DNA of 64,000 nucleotides, taken from Halomonas sp. THAF5a. GTDB lineage: Bacteria; Pseudomonadota; Gammaproteobacteria; Pseudomonadales; Halomonadaceae. A model generated the notes under the pieces. That model did no database searches. It was not told the DNA's origin and saw nothing but the letters and a program-made list of their open reading frames with translations. Every line of letters begins with the position of its first letter. Position 1 is the first letter of the stretch. Below, piece by piece: positions 38,374 through 46,218 of this stretch. The position numbers and the translations under genes were made by a program. The DNA lies in contig NZ_CP045417.1 of NCBI RefSeq assembly GCF_009363755.1, positions 3,720,001-3,784,000 on the forward strand. Direction: 5' to 3'.

Positions 38374-39609
38374 TCATGCTCCGCCCCCCAGGCGCCGATA
38401 GCGGCGACGCAGGCGGGTGCGCACCAGCTCGGCCAGGGTATTGACCAGGAAGGTAAAGAGGAACAGCGCCAGGGCCGCCAGCAGCAGCAGCTGGTAGTGC
38501 ACGCCCCCGGGGCCGGCCTCCGGCAGCTCGATGGCGATGGTCGCCGCCAGGGAGCGCAGGCCGTCGAGCGGGTTCAGGGTCATCAGGGCGGCATTGCCGC
38601 TCGCCATCAGCACGATCATGGTCTCGCCCACGGCCCGCCCGGCGCCGATCATCACCGCCGAGAAGATCCCCGGCGAGGCGGCGGGCAGCACCACCCGCCA
38701 GAGGGTCTGCCAGCGGGTCGCCCCCAGCGCCTGGGCGCCCTCCGCGAGGCTCGACGGCACCCCCGAGAGGGCATCCTCGGCCAGCGCGTAGACGCTCGGC
38801 ATCACGGCGAAGCCCATCGCCGCGCCGACGATCAGGGCGTTGCGCACGGCGACGTCGAGCCCCAGGCGCACCTCCAGGAAGCGGCGCAGGTCGCCGTCGA
38901 ACGCCACGGCCTCGAGCCAGGGCGCGAGCCACACGGCAACGGCCAGCACCAGCGCCAGCCAGGGCACCAGCCAGAGCCCGGCCCAGCCCAGCGGCAGCGC
39001 CTCACGCCAGGGTGCGGGAAGCCACGCGCGCAGCCCCCCGGCCAGCAGCAGCCCCGGCACCAGCAGCAGCAGGGCGGCGGCGACCTCGGCCAGGTGTCGC
39101 TCGACCCAGGGCGCCAGCACCAGGCCGGCGACAAAGCCGACGACCACCCCCGGCAGCGCCTCCATCAGCTCCAGCGTCGGCTTCAGGCGGCTGCGCAGGC
39201 GCCGGGACATGAACAGCGACGAGTGGGCCGCCGCGCCCAGCGCCAGGGGCACGGCGATCGCGAGCGCCCAGGCCGCCGCCTCCAGGGTGCCCCAGGCCAG
39301 CGGCGCGAGGCTGATCCGCGGCGCCTCGTCCGGCGCCAGGGTGGCCGTGGGCGCCCAGCGATGGCGGGTGCCGTCCTCGGCCGCCTCGCCGCCGCCCTCT
39401 CCCCCTCCCCAGAGCGCCTCGGCGGGGATCGCGCTCGCCTCCCCCGAGGGCCAGAACAGCGGCACCACCTCCACCGCCAGGAAGAGCCCGATGGCCAGCA
39501 GCGCGGCGATCACGCCGATGCCGCCCGCGGTGATCAGCGCGGTGGCCAGGCGATCGCGCCCCTGACGCAGGCGGCGTCGCACGGCTGTCGGCGGAGGGGA
39601 GTCGAGCAT
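38374..39609 (-). CDS. pstC: Phosphate ABC transporter permease PstC
   Basis: 411 residues with about eight membrane helices. The EAA loop is SLAEGAQALGATRWQTLWRVVLPAASPGI, followed by GAGRAVGETMIVLMASGNA, the pattern of PstC. The stretch of about 60 residues after the first helix (SGEASAIP...ATLAPDEAP) is likely periplasmic. It is the first gene of the pstCAB-phoU unit and lies directly behind the phased PhoB sites at 39647-39675. Its ribosome site (AGGT) is weak. Confidence 0.94.
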   Translation of the reverse strand: MLDSPPPTAVRRRLRQGRDRLATALITAGGIGVIAALLAIGLFLAVEVVPLFWPSGEASAIPAEALWGGGEGGGEAAEDGTRHRWAPTATLAPDEAPRISLAPLAWGTLEAAAWALAIAVPLALGAAAHSSLFMSRRLRSRLKPTLELMEALPGVVVGFVAGLVLAPWVERHLAEVAAALLLLVPGLLLAGGLRAWLPAPWREALPLGWAGLWLVPWLALVLAVAVWLAPWLEAVAFDGDLRRFLEVRLGLDVAVRNALIVGAAMGFAVMPSVYALAEDALSGVPSSLAEGAQALGATRWQTLWRVVLPAASPGIFSAVMIGAGRAVGETMIVLMASGNAALMTLNPLDGLRSLAATIAIELPEAGPGGVHYQLLLLAALALFLFTFLVNTLAELVRTRLRRRYRRLGGGA

Positions 39610-39646
39610 GACCGGACCTGTGGGAGACGAGGGCTAACCAAAGAGT

Positions 39647-39675
39647 ACGACAGGGTGATGACAGACGGATGACAG
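39647..39675 (-). promoter_or_regulatory. PHO box with three phased half-sites, between pstS and pstC
   Basis: On the minus strand CTGTCAT (39675-39669), CTGTCAT (39664-39658) and CTGTCGT (39653-39647) follow each other at exact 11-base steps with 4-base spacers. The first two form a perfect PHO box, and the third allows a second overlapping dimer site. It is two bases downstream of the pstS stop codon and 38 bases before pstC, so it should start a pstCAB-phoU transcript. Confidence 0.9.
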
Positions 39676-39677
39676 CG

Positions 39678-40646
39678 TCAGCCGTCGTCGTCCAATGCCA
39701 GCGCGCGGCGCTGGCGTCGTCGCTGGGATTCGGTCAGGGCGACGAAGCCGAGCTCCTCGACGATGGCCTGGCCCGCGGGCGAGAGCACCAGGTCGAGGAA
39801 GGCCCGCTCCGGGGCCGGCAGCGCCTCGCCCGGCGGCAGGTTGAGGTAGAGATAGAGGTCGCGGGAGAGGGCGTAGTCGCCGCGGCGCACCGCTTCGGGG
39901 TCGGGGGCGAGAAGCGCCCCGTCGTCGTCGCGGCGGGCCAGCGCCCGGACGCCCGGCGTCAGGTGATTGAGGCCCGCGTAGCCGATGGCCCGGGGATCCT
40001 CGGCCACCGCCGCCACCACCGCCGCCGAGCCGGGATGCTCGTGGATCGCCGGACGGAAGAGGCCGCCGCAGAGCGCGACCCGCCGGAACAGCGCCTGGGT
40101 GCCGGAGGCCGCATTGCGGCCGTGGAGGCGGATGCGCCCCTCGGGCCAGTCGAGGCCCAGCGCCTGCCAGTCGCGGATCGCGGCCGGGGCCCCGCAGCGC
40201 CGGGTATCCGAGAAGACGGCGTCCAGTTCGCGGCGCCCCAGGCCCGCCAGCGGATTGTGGCGATGCACCACCACCACCAGGGCGTCCCGGGCCACCGTCA
40301 GCTCCCGGGGCGGATAGCCATGACGCTCGACGAAGGCGCGACGCTCGGCGTCGCTCATGGGGCGCGACATCGGCCCCAGCCGGGTGGTCCCGGCCACCAG
40401 CGCCGGCGGCGCGCTGGCCGAGCCGCTGGCCTGCAGCTGCAGTCGGATGCCGGGGTGGCGGCGCCCCAGCGCCTCGCCCCAGCGCAGCATCAGGCCCGCC
40501 ATGGTATCGGAGCCCATGGTGCCCAGGGTGCCGACGATCGCCTCGCCGCTGTCCCGATCATCGACCCGGGCCTGCCCCTGGGCCAGGGGCACACAGCAGG
40601 CGATCAGCAGCCAGAGGAGCGGACGACGGAAGGGGGCGACAGACAT
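39678..40646 (-). CDS. pstS: Periplasmic phosphate-binding protein, PstS-like
   Basis: 322 residues with an N-terminal signal peptide (RRPLLWLLIACCVPLAQGQA). The substrate-binding PstS fold is shown by GTLGTMGSDTMAGLMLRWGEAL near residue 40, LGPMSRPMSD, LHGRNAASGTQALFRR, and YALSRDLYLYLNLP near the end. The GSDT and R..ASGT motifs carry phosphate ligands in the family. It reads into pstC, but I see no good PHO box in front of it, only one CTGTCGC half-site, so its own control is uncertain. GAGGAG precedes the ATG. Confidence 0.88.
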   Translation of the reverse strand: MSVAPFRRPLLWLLIACCVPLAQGQARVDDRDSGEAIVGTLGTMGSDTMAGLMLRWGEALGRRHPGIRLQLQASGSASAPPALVAGTTRLGPMSRPMSDAERRAFVERHGYPPRELTVARDALVVVVHRHNPLAGLGRRELDAVFSDTRRCGAPAAIRDWQALGLDWPEGRIRLHGRNAASGTQALFRRVALCGGLFRPAIHEHPGSAAVVAAVAEDPRAIGYAGLNHLTPGVRALARRDDDGALLAPDPEAVRRGDYALSRDLYLYLNLPPGEALPAPERAFLDLVLSPAGQAIVEELGFVALTESQRRRQRRALALDDDG

Positions 40647-40791
40647 GACGGCTCCTCAAGGCGCGACGGTAAAGAGGACGATAGCGGGAGATCGCGGCCG
40701 GCGACAGGATGTCACACCGCCGCGGTGGTGAACGCAGGGCCACGACGTATACCATGGAGCGGCGATACACCCGTCCCCCCCGACGCCCCAC

Positions 40792-40800
40792 AACAACAAC
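40792..40800 (+). promoter_or_regulatory. A-rich Hfq/Crc-type motif upstream of yciA
   Basis: AACAACAAC in the 5' leader, 20 bases before the ATG, fits the AAnAAnAA motif bound by Hfq with Crc in pseudomonad mRNAs. It stands out because its surroundings are GC-rich. Direct evidence is only the motif; the link is suggested by the crc-like gene at 14774. Confidence 0.3.
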
Positions 40801-40819
40801 GCGAGTCGACACGCCCGCC

Positions 40820-41227
40820 ATGACAGACATCGACGATACCCCCGCGCCCCAGGGTCGATTGACCCTCAAGCTGCTGGCCAGCCGCCAGGATACCAACCTG
40901 CACGGCGACATTCCCGGCGGCTGGCTGGTCGCCCGCATGGACGAGGCCGCCGAGGTGGCGGCCGGCCGCGAGGCCCTGGGCCGCACCGCCAACGTGGCCA
41001 TCGAGGCCATGGATTTCCTCTGCCCGGTGCGGGTGGGCTCCATGGTCAACATCTTCACCCGCGTCAGCGAGATCGGCCACAGCTCGATCAAGATCGATGT
41101 GGAGGTGTGGATCCGGGCCCCTCACGAGCGCGATCCCCAGGAGCTGCACAAGGTCACCGAGGCGCGCTTCGTGATGGTCGCCCTGGACGACAACGGGCGG
41201 ATCCGCGGCGTGCGCCAGCACGACTGA
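40820..41227 (+). CDS. YciA-type acyl-CoA thioesterase
   Basis: 135 residues of the hotdog fold, beginning MTDIDDTPAPQGRLTLKLLASRQDTNLHGDIPGGWLVARMDEAAEVAA. This is the YciA/BACH pattern with the Asn and Asp active-site region (N..GDI.GGW....MD). EAMDFLCPVRVGSMV is the second conserved block. It hydrolyses acyl-CoA of mixed chain length. The start at 40820 has no clear Shine-Dalgarno; the leader instead carries an A-rich motif. A longer in-frame start at 40709 is unlikely. Divergent from pstS. Confidence 0.88.
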   Translation: MTDIDDTPAPQGRLTLKLLASRQDTNLHGDIPGGWLVARMDEAAEVAAGREALGRTANVAIEAMDFLCPVRVGSMVNIFTRVSEIGHSSIKIDVEVWIRAPHERDPQELHKVTEARFVMVALDDNGRIRGVRQHD

Positions 41228-41276
41228 CCCGGGCCCCCGCCGCGGGGCGCGGCGAGGGCGGCCGTGCAGGGGCGCC

Positions 41277-42365
41277 TCAGGCCCCGACCTTCTCCCGGGT
41301 CTTCAGGTAGGCGAGCTCGCCCACGTCGGTGAAGCGGCGCACCCTCTGCTGGAACGCCGTGTAGGAGTCGTAGACCCGGCGCGACGTCTCGTCCTTCTCG
41401 ACCTGCTCGGCGAGGACCTCGCGGGCGGCATCGTGGAGCGCCACCAGCACCTCCTCCGGGAAGGTACGCAGCTGCACACCGTGCTCGTCGACCAGGGTCT
41501 CGAGGGCCTCGGCGTTGCGCACCGCGAACTCGCTGATCATCGCCATGTTGGCGGCCATGGCCGCCTCGCTCACCACCGCCTTGAGGTCGTCCGGCAGGGC
41601 GTTCCAGGCGTCCAGGTTGACCGTCCCCTCGAGCACCGCGCTGGGCTCGTTCCAGGCCGAGGTGTAGTAGTAGGGCGCCACCTGGTGCAGGCCGAAGGCC
41701 AGGTCGTTGTAGGGCCCGACCCAGTCGGCGGCGTCCAGCACGCCGGTCTGCATCGAGGTGAAGATCTCGGCGCCGGGGGTGCTCACGGTGGTCACGCCGA
41801 TGCGGTTCATCGCCTCGCCGGCGAGCCCCGGCAGGCGAAGCTTGAGACCCTGCATGTCCTCCAGAGAATGAATCTCCTTCTTGAACCAGCCCCCCATCTG
41901 GGTGCCGGTGTTGCCCACCGCGAAGGGCTTGAGGTTGTGCTCGGCGTAGAGCTCGTCCCAGAGCGCCTGACCGCCGCCGTGGTAGAGCCAGGCGTTGGTC
42001 TCGGTGGTGGTCATGCCGAAGGGCACGGCGGTGAAGAACTGGGCGGCCAGCGTCTTGCCGCGCCAGTAGTAGGAGGCGGAGTGGCCGAGCTGCGCGGTGC
42101 CCTGGCCCACCGCGTCGAACACCTCCATGGCCGGGACCAGCTCGCCGGCACCGTGCACGCGGATCTTCATGCGGCCCCCGGACATGCGCTCGATGCGCTC
42201 GGCGAAGTCGTTGGCGCCGGTGCCCAGCGCCGGGAAGTTCTTGGGCCAGGAGGTCACCATGTTCCAGGTGATGGTCTCCTGAGCGCTGGCCGTGGCGATG
42301 AAGGGGGCGGTGGCGCCGGCGGCGGCACCGACGCCCACGTTCTTGAGAAACTGACGGCGTTGCAT
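41277..42365 (-). CDS. TRAP transporter substrate-binding protein (orphan, Tat-exported)
   Basis: 362 residues. The N-terminus MQRRQFLKNVGVGAAAGATAPFIATASAQ is a twin-arginine signal (RRQFLK). The mature part follows the DctP family, TRAP type with YYWRGKTLAAQFFTAVPFGMTTTETNAWLYHGGG and GLAGEAMNRIGVTTVSTPGAEIFTSMQTGVLDAADWVGPYNDLAFGLH, the carboxylate-binding core of the monocarboxylate (lactate/pyruvate) group. The ligand is inferred only as an organic acid. No DctQ or DctM membrane genes lie beside it, so it is an orphan binding protein or its partners are elsewhere. Confidence 0.9.
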   Translation of the reverse strand: MQRRQFLKNVGVGAAAGATAPFIATASAQETITWNMVTSWPKNFPALGTGANDFAERIERMSGGRMKIRVHGAGELVPAMEVFDAVGQGTAQLGHSASYYWRGKTLAAQFFTAVPFGMTTTETNAWLYHGGGQALWDELYAEHNLKPFAVGNTGTQMGGWFKKEIHSLEDMQGLKLRLPGLAGEAMNRIGVTTVSTPGAEIFTSMQTGVLDAADWVGPYNDLAFGLHQVAPYYYTSAWNEPSAVLEGTVNLDAWNALPDDLKAVVSEAAMAANMAMISEFAVRNAEALETLVDEHGVQLRTFPEEVLVALHDAAREVLAEQVEKDETSRRVYDSYTAFQQRVRRFTDVGELAYLKTREKVGA

Positions 42366-42481
42366 GGCGAGCGTGACTCCGTGAGGGGGTGATTCCCGCG
42401 GGGAGGCGGGGATGGGGTTGACCGCCCCGGAGTATGCGTCACGGCTGAATTGGCCGGCAAGCGCCGCACCCGGCGGGGCGA

Positions 42482-42514
42482 GAGGGGTCTGAGGGGTCAG
42501 AGGGGTCAGAGGGG
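42482..42514. repeat. Tandem 9-base repeat overlapping the uvrD stop
   Basis: GAGGGGTCT, GAGGGGTCA, GAGGGGTCA and a partial GAGGGGCGT occur head to tail. The third unit contains the uvrD stop codon (42506-42508 on the minus strand), so the repeat extends from the last codons into the 3' UTR. Confidence 0.8.
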
Positions 42515-44704
42515 CGTCAACTTGGCGAAACCCAGCACCAGCCACTTGTCGCCCTCGCCCTCGAAGCTGACCTGCACCCGGGCGCGCTCGCCTTCCCCCT
42601 CGGCGTTGAGGATCACCCCCTCGCCGAAGACCGGATGACTGACCCGCTGGCCCAGCGCCAGCGAGGGCAGGTCGCCGCCGCCGTCGACGCTCTCCTGGCG
42701 GGGACCGGGGCGCGAGGCGGTGACCGGCCGCGAGACCTGGCCGCGCAGGCGGACCTCCTCCAGATACTCCTCGGGCAGCTCGCGCAGGAAGCGCGACGCC
42801 CGCTGGAAGGTCTCCTTGCCGTGCAGCCGGCGAAGCTCGGCGTGGGTCAGGTAGAGCTTCTGCATCGCCCGGGTCAGGCCCACGTAGCAGAGCCGGCGCT
42901 CCTCCTCCAGGCGCCCCGGCTCCTCCATGGACATCTTGTGGGGGAAGAGCCCCTCCTCGATCCCGGCGATGAACACCACCGGGAACTCCAGCCCCTTGGC
43001 CGAGTGCAGGGTCATCAGCTGCACGCAGTCCTCGAACTCGTCGGCCTCATGGTCGCCGGCGTTGAGCGCCGCCTCGGAGAGGAAGGCCTCCAGCGCCGCC
43101 CCGCCCTCGCCGGCCTCGGGCGGCTCGAAGCTCTCGCCCTGGGTAAAGGCCCTGGCGGCGGTGACCAGCTCCTCGAGGTTCTCGACCCGCGCCTGGCCCT
43201 TCTCGCCCTTCTCGCTGCGGTGGTGCTCGATCAGTCCGGAGACGGTGACGACGTGATCGATGATCTCGTGGAGCGCCAGGCCCGCGGTATCGTTGTCGAG
43301 CCGCTCGATCAGCTCACTGAAGGCGCGCACGGCCGTGGCGGCGCGCCCCTTCAGCGAGGCGTCGAGCAGCGCATCGTGCAGGGCCTGCCACAGCGAGACC
43401 TCGGCCTGGCGGGCGCGGGTGCGCAGCACCTCGACGGTGCGGGTGCCGATGCCCCGGGCCGGCACGTTGATCACCCGCTCGAGCGAGGCGTCGTCGTCGC
43501 GGTTGAGCAGCAGGCGCAGGTAGGCCAGGGCGTTCTTGATCTCCAGGCGCTCGTAGAAGCGCTGGCCGCCGTAGATGCGATAGGGCACGCCCTGGCGGAT
43601 CAGCGTCTCCTCGAGCACCCGGGACTGGGCGTTGGAACGGTAGAGGATGGCGATCTCGCGGCGGTTGACGCCTTCCTCGACCTTCTCCCGGATGGTGTCG
43701 ACGATGAAGCGCGCCTCGTCCAGGTCGTTGAAGCCCGCGTAGACCGAGATCGGCTCGCCGCGATGGCCGGCGGTCCACAGCTCCTTGCCCATGCGCTCGC
43801 TGTTGTGGCGGATCAGGGCGTTGGCGGCGTCGAGGATGGCGCTGGTGGAGCGGTAGTTCTGCTCCAGGCGCACCGTCTTGGTGGCGGGGAACTCCTCCTC
43901 GAAGCGGCGGATGTTCTCGATGCGCGCCCCGCGCCAGCCGTAGATCGACTGGTCGTCGTCGCCGACCACGGTCATCGGGGTCGACATGCCGGTGAGCAGC
44001 TTGAGCCAGGCGTACTGCAAGGTGTTGGTGTCCTGGAACTCGTCGACCAGCACGTGGCCGAAGCGCTCCCGGTAATGGGCCAGCAGCGCCGGGTTGTCGC
44101 GCAAGAGCTCCAGGCTCCTGAGCAGCAGCTCGCCGAAGTCGACCAGCCCGCCACGCTCGCAGGTCAGCTGGTAGCGATCGTAGAGCTCGACCATCTGCGC
44201 CATGTAGGCGTCGCCGTGGGCGTCGACCTGGTGGGGGCGCAGCCCCTCCTCCTTGCAGCCGGAGATGAACGACTGCACCTGGCGCGGCGGGAAGCGCTCG
44301 TCGTCGATGCTGTGGTCCTTGAGCAGCCGCTTGATCAGGCGCAGCTGGTCGTCGCTGTCGATGATCTGGAAGTGCTGGGGCAGGCGGGCATCCTGCCAGT
44401 GGGTGCGCAGCAGGCGATGGGCGATGGAGTGAAAGGTCCCGACCCAGACGTGGCGCAGCGAGATGCCGAGCAGCGCCTCCAGGCGGGTGCGCATCTCGCG
44501 GGCCGCCTTGTTGGTGAAGGTCACGGCGAGCAGCGCATAGGGCGAGAGCCCCTCGGCCTGCATCAGCCAGGCGATGCGGTGGACCAGCACCCGGGTCTTG
44601 CCGGAGCCGGCCCCGGCCAGCACCAGCATGTTGCCCTGGGGGGCGCTGACGGCCTCGCGCTGGGCCGGGTTCATGTGGTCGAGAATCGCCGTGACGTCGT
44701 CCAT
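42506..44704 (-). CDS. uvrD: DNA helicase II UvrD
   Basis: 732 residues of the SF1A helicases: LNPAQREAV-like Q-motif (MNPAQREAVSAPQGN), [68 protein letters not shown] and VGLTRAMQKLY. The C-terminal extension ending VSFEGEGDKWLVLGFAKLTPL forms the UvrD Tudor-like domain that Rep lacks, so the two helicases in this window are distinguished. It acts in nucleotide excision and mismatch repair. No partner genes adjoin it. Confidence 0.96.
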   Translation of the reverse strand: MDDVTAILDHMNPAQREAVSAPQGNMLVLAGAGSGKTRVLVHRIAWLMQAEGLSPYALLAVTFTNKAAREMRTRLEALLGISLRHVWVGTFHSIAHRLLRTHWQDARLPQHFQIIDSDDQLRLIKRLLKDHSIDDERFPPRQVQSFISGCKEEGLRPHQVDAHGDAYMAQMVELYDRYQLTCERGGLVDFGELLLRSLELLRDNPALLAHYRERFGHVLVDEFQDTNTLQYAWLKLLTGMSTPMTVVGDDDQSIYGWRGARIENIRRFEEEFPATKTVRLEQNYRSTSAILDAANALIRHNSERMGKELWTAGHRGEPISVYAGFNDLDEARFIVDTIREKVEEGVNRREIAILYRSNAQSRVLEETLIRQGVPYRIYGGQRFYERLEIKNALAYLRLLLNRDDDASLERVINVPARGIGTRTVEVLRTRARQAEVSLWQALHDALLDASLKGRAATAVRAFSELIERLDNDTAGLALHEIIDHVVTVSGLIEHHRSEKGEKGQARVENLEELVTAARAFTQGESFEPPEAGEGGAALEAFLSEAALNAGDHEADEFEDCVQLMTLHSAKGLEFPVVFIAGIEEGLFPHKMSMEEPGRLEEERRLCYVGLTRAMQKLYLTHAELRRLHGKETFQRASRFLRELPEEYLEEVRLRGQVSRPVTASRPGPRQESVDGGGDLPSLALGQRVSHPVFGEGVILNAEGEGERARVQVSFEGEGDKWLVLGFAKLTPL

Positions 44705-44774
44705 AGCGCAGGGGTAGCCGGGTCAAAAAATGGAGGCCCAGCTTAGCATATCGCGCTCGGCGCTGGCCGAAGGC

Positions 44775-45638
44775 CTAGGGCTTCCCCTCCTGCTCCGGGA
44801 AGCGCAGCGGGTTGAGGCTCTTCTTCACCGCCTTGAGCTGCTCGGCGAGCTTGGGGCCGCGGGTCTTGGCCACGCCCACGGCGAGCACGTCGACCAGCAC
44901 CAGGTGGGCGATGCGCGAGCTCATCGGGGTGTAGATCTCGGTGTCCTCGTGGACGTCGATATAGAGCGGCAGGGTGACCTCATCGGCGAGCGGCGAGCCG
45001 CTGGGGCAGAGCCCGATCACCGTCGCGCCGGCCTCCCGCGCCAGCCGCACGCTGGCCACCAGGGCCCGGGTGCGGCCGGTCTGGGAGATCGCCACCACCA
45101 CGTCGCCCTCCTTGAGGGTCACCGCCGACATGTTCTGCATGTGCGGGTCGGTGTAGGCGGCGGTGGAGATCTGCAGGCGGAAGAACTTGTGCTGGGCATC
45201 GGCGGCCACGGCCCCCGAGGCGCCGAAGCCGTAGAACTCCACCCGATTGGCCATGGCCAGGGCGTTGATGGCCTGGCTCAGCGCCTCGTTGTCGAGCCGG
45301 TCGCGCACCGACAGCAGGGTGCCCACGGTGGAGTCGAAGATGCTGTGGGAAAACTCCACCACCGAGTCGCTGTCGTTCATCGAGAACTGGGCGAACTGGC
45401 TGCCGGAGGCCAGCATCTGGGCGAGCTGGAGCTTGAAGTCCTGGAAGCCGTTGCAGCCCAGGGCACGGCAGAAGCGCACCACGGTGGGCTCGCTGACCTT
45501 GGCCTCGGTGGCCAGGTCGACGATGCGCATGTGGATCACTTCCTCGGGGTTGCGCAGCACGAAGCGCGCGACCTTCTGCTCGGAGCGGCGGAAGTGCTCC
45601 ATGCGACGTCTCATCTCATCGAACAGGGCACGGCTCAC
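44775..45638 (-). CDS. HexR-like RpiR-family transcription regulator
   Basis: 287 residues. The N-terminal RpiR helix-turn-helix carries EQKVARFVLRNPEEVIHMRIVDLATEAKVSEPTVVRFCRALGCNGFQDFKL. The C-terminal SIS sugar-phosphate domain has RVEFYGFGASGAVAADAQHKFFRL and VVVAISQTGRTRALVASVRLA. In gammaproteobacteria HexR responds to KDPG and controls Entner-Doudoroff and central carbon genes. Here it is not next to zwf or edd, so its targets must be read elsewhere; the family call is firm, HexR identity is likely. GTG start with AAGGAG upstream. Confidence 0.85.
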   Translation of the reverse strand: MSRALFDEMRRRMEHFRRSEQKVARFVLRNPEEVIHMRIVDLATEAKVSEPTVVRFCRALGCNGFQDFKLQLAQMLASGSQFAQFSMNDSDSVVEFSHSIFDSTVGTLLSVRDRLDNEALSQAINALAMANRVEFYGFGASGAVAADAQHKFFRLQISTAAYTDPHMQNMSAVTLKEGDVVVAISQTGRTRALVASVRLAREAGATVIGLCPSGSPLADEVTLPLYIDVHEDTEIYTPMSSRIAHLVLVDVLAVGVAKTRGPKLAEQLKAVKKSLNPLRFPEQEGKP

Positions 45639-45906
45639 TCGGGGGCTCCTTGCTGGCGGGCCGCCTCACGGGAGGGCGGCATCACGATGGGTGGGTTCAT
45701 GCCCACAGTATGCCCCAAGCCGAGGAGCGATGCGCACCCCGTCGCACAGGAGGGCGCGGTCACGGGCGCGACGGACAGCGTTGACGGCGCGTCGTGCATT
45801 TTCCGCCTCGGCCGTCATCATTCTGTCAAGTGGGATATAGTAAGAGTTGCAGTGTCGGGCAGCGTCATGGATGCCGGCACATTCACTGCAGAAAGGAGAG
45901 TCGATC

Positions 45907-46122
45907 ATGCGTAATGTCGAACGGTTATCCTCCCTCAAGAGTGAACTCCTCGACATCTTCATGAGCATGGAAGTGGTCGAGCACGAACAGCGGTCGCGCA
46001 GCGCCGCCCAGCGCAACCTGCGCGCCCGCCGCGGCATCGAGCTGCACAACGAATTCAAGCGCCTCTCCCAGGAGATCGCTCCGCTTCCGGAGGAGACGCT
46101 GGCGGAAGACGAGATGCACTGA
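45907..46122 (+). CDS. Small 71-residue hypothetical protein
   Basis: 71 residues from the ATG at 45907, with GAAAGGAGAG about seven bases upstream. The sequence MRNVERLSSLKSELLDIFMSMEVVEH is followed by a basic segment QRSRSAAQRNLRARRGIELHNEFKRLSQEI, probably helical, and an acidic tail EETLAEDEMH. No signal or membrane helix. The R/A-rich middle (LRARRGIELHNEFKRL) loosely resembles the PA3496-type small proteins, but I do not identify it firmly. The 268-base gap before it holds a possible -10 box TATAGT at 45836. Terminator at 46156. Confidence 0.65.
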   Translation: MRNVERLSSLKSELLDIFMSMEVVEHEQRSRSAAQRNLRARRGIELHNEFKRLSQEIAPLPEETLAEDEMH

Positions 46123-46155
46123 CCGCCCCGGGCGGCGCCTCGTTCCCGGACGCAA

Positions 46156-46178
46156 CGAGCCCCGCAGGGCGGGGCTCG
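46156..46178. terminator. Terminator between small protein and transporter
   Basis: A perfect 10-bp stem CGAGCCCCGC/GCGGGGCTCG with a 3-base loop (46156-46165, 46169-46178) lies 33 bases after the small gene and 40 bases from the convergent transporter stop. No T-run. Confidence 0.65.
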
Positions 46179-46218
46179 CAGGAGACGCGACGCGCCGGCA
46201 CAAGCCGGCGAGCCAGGG

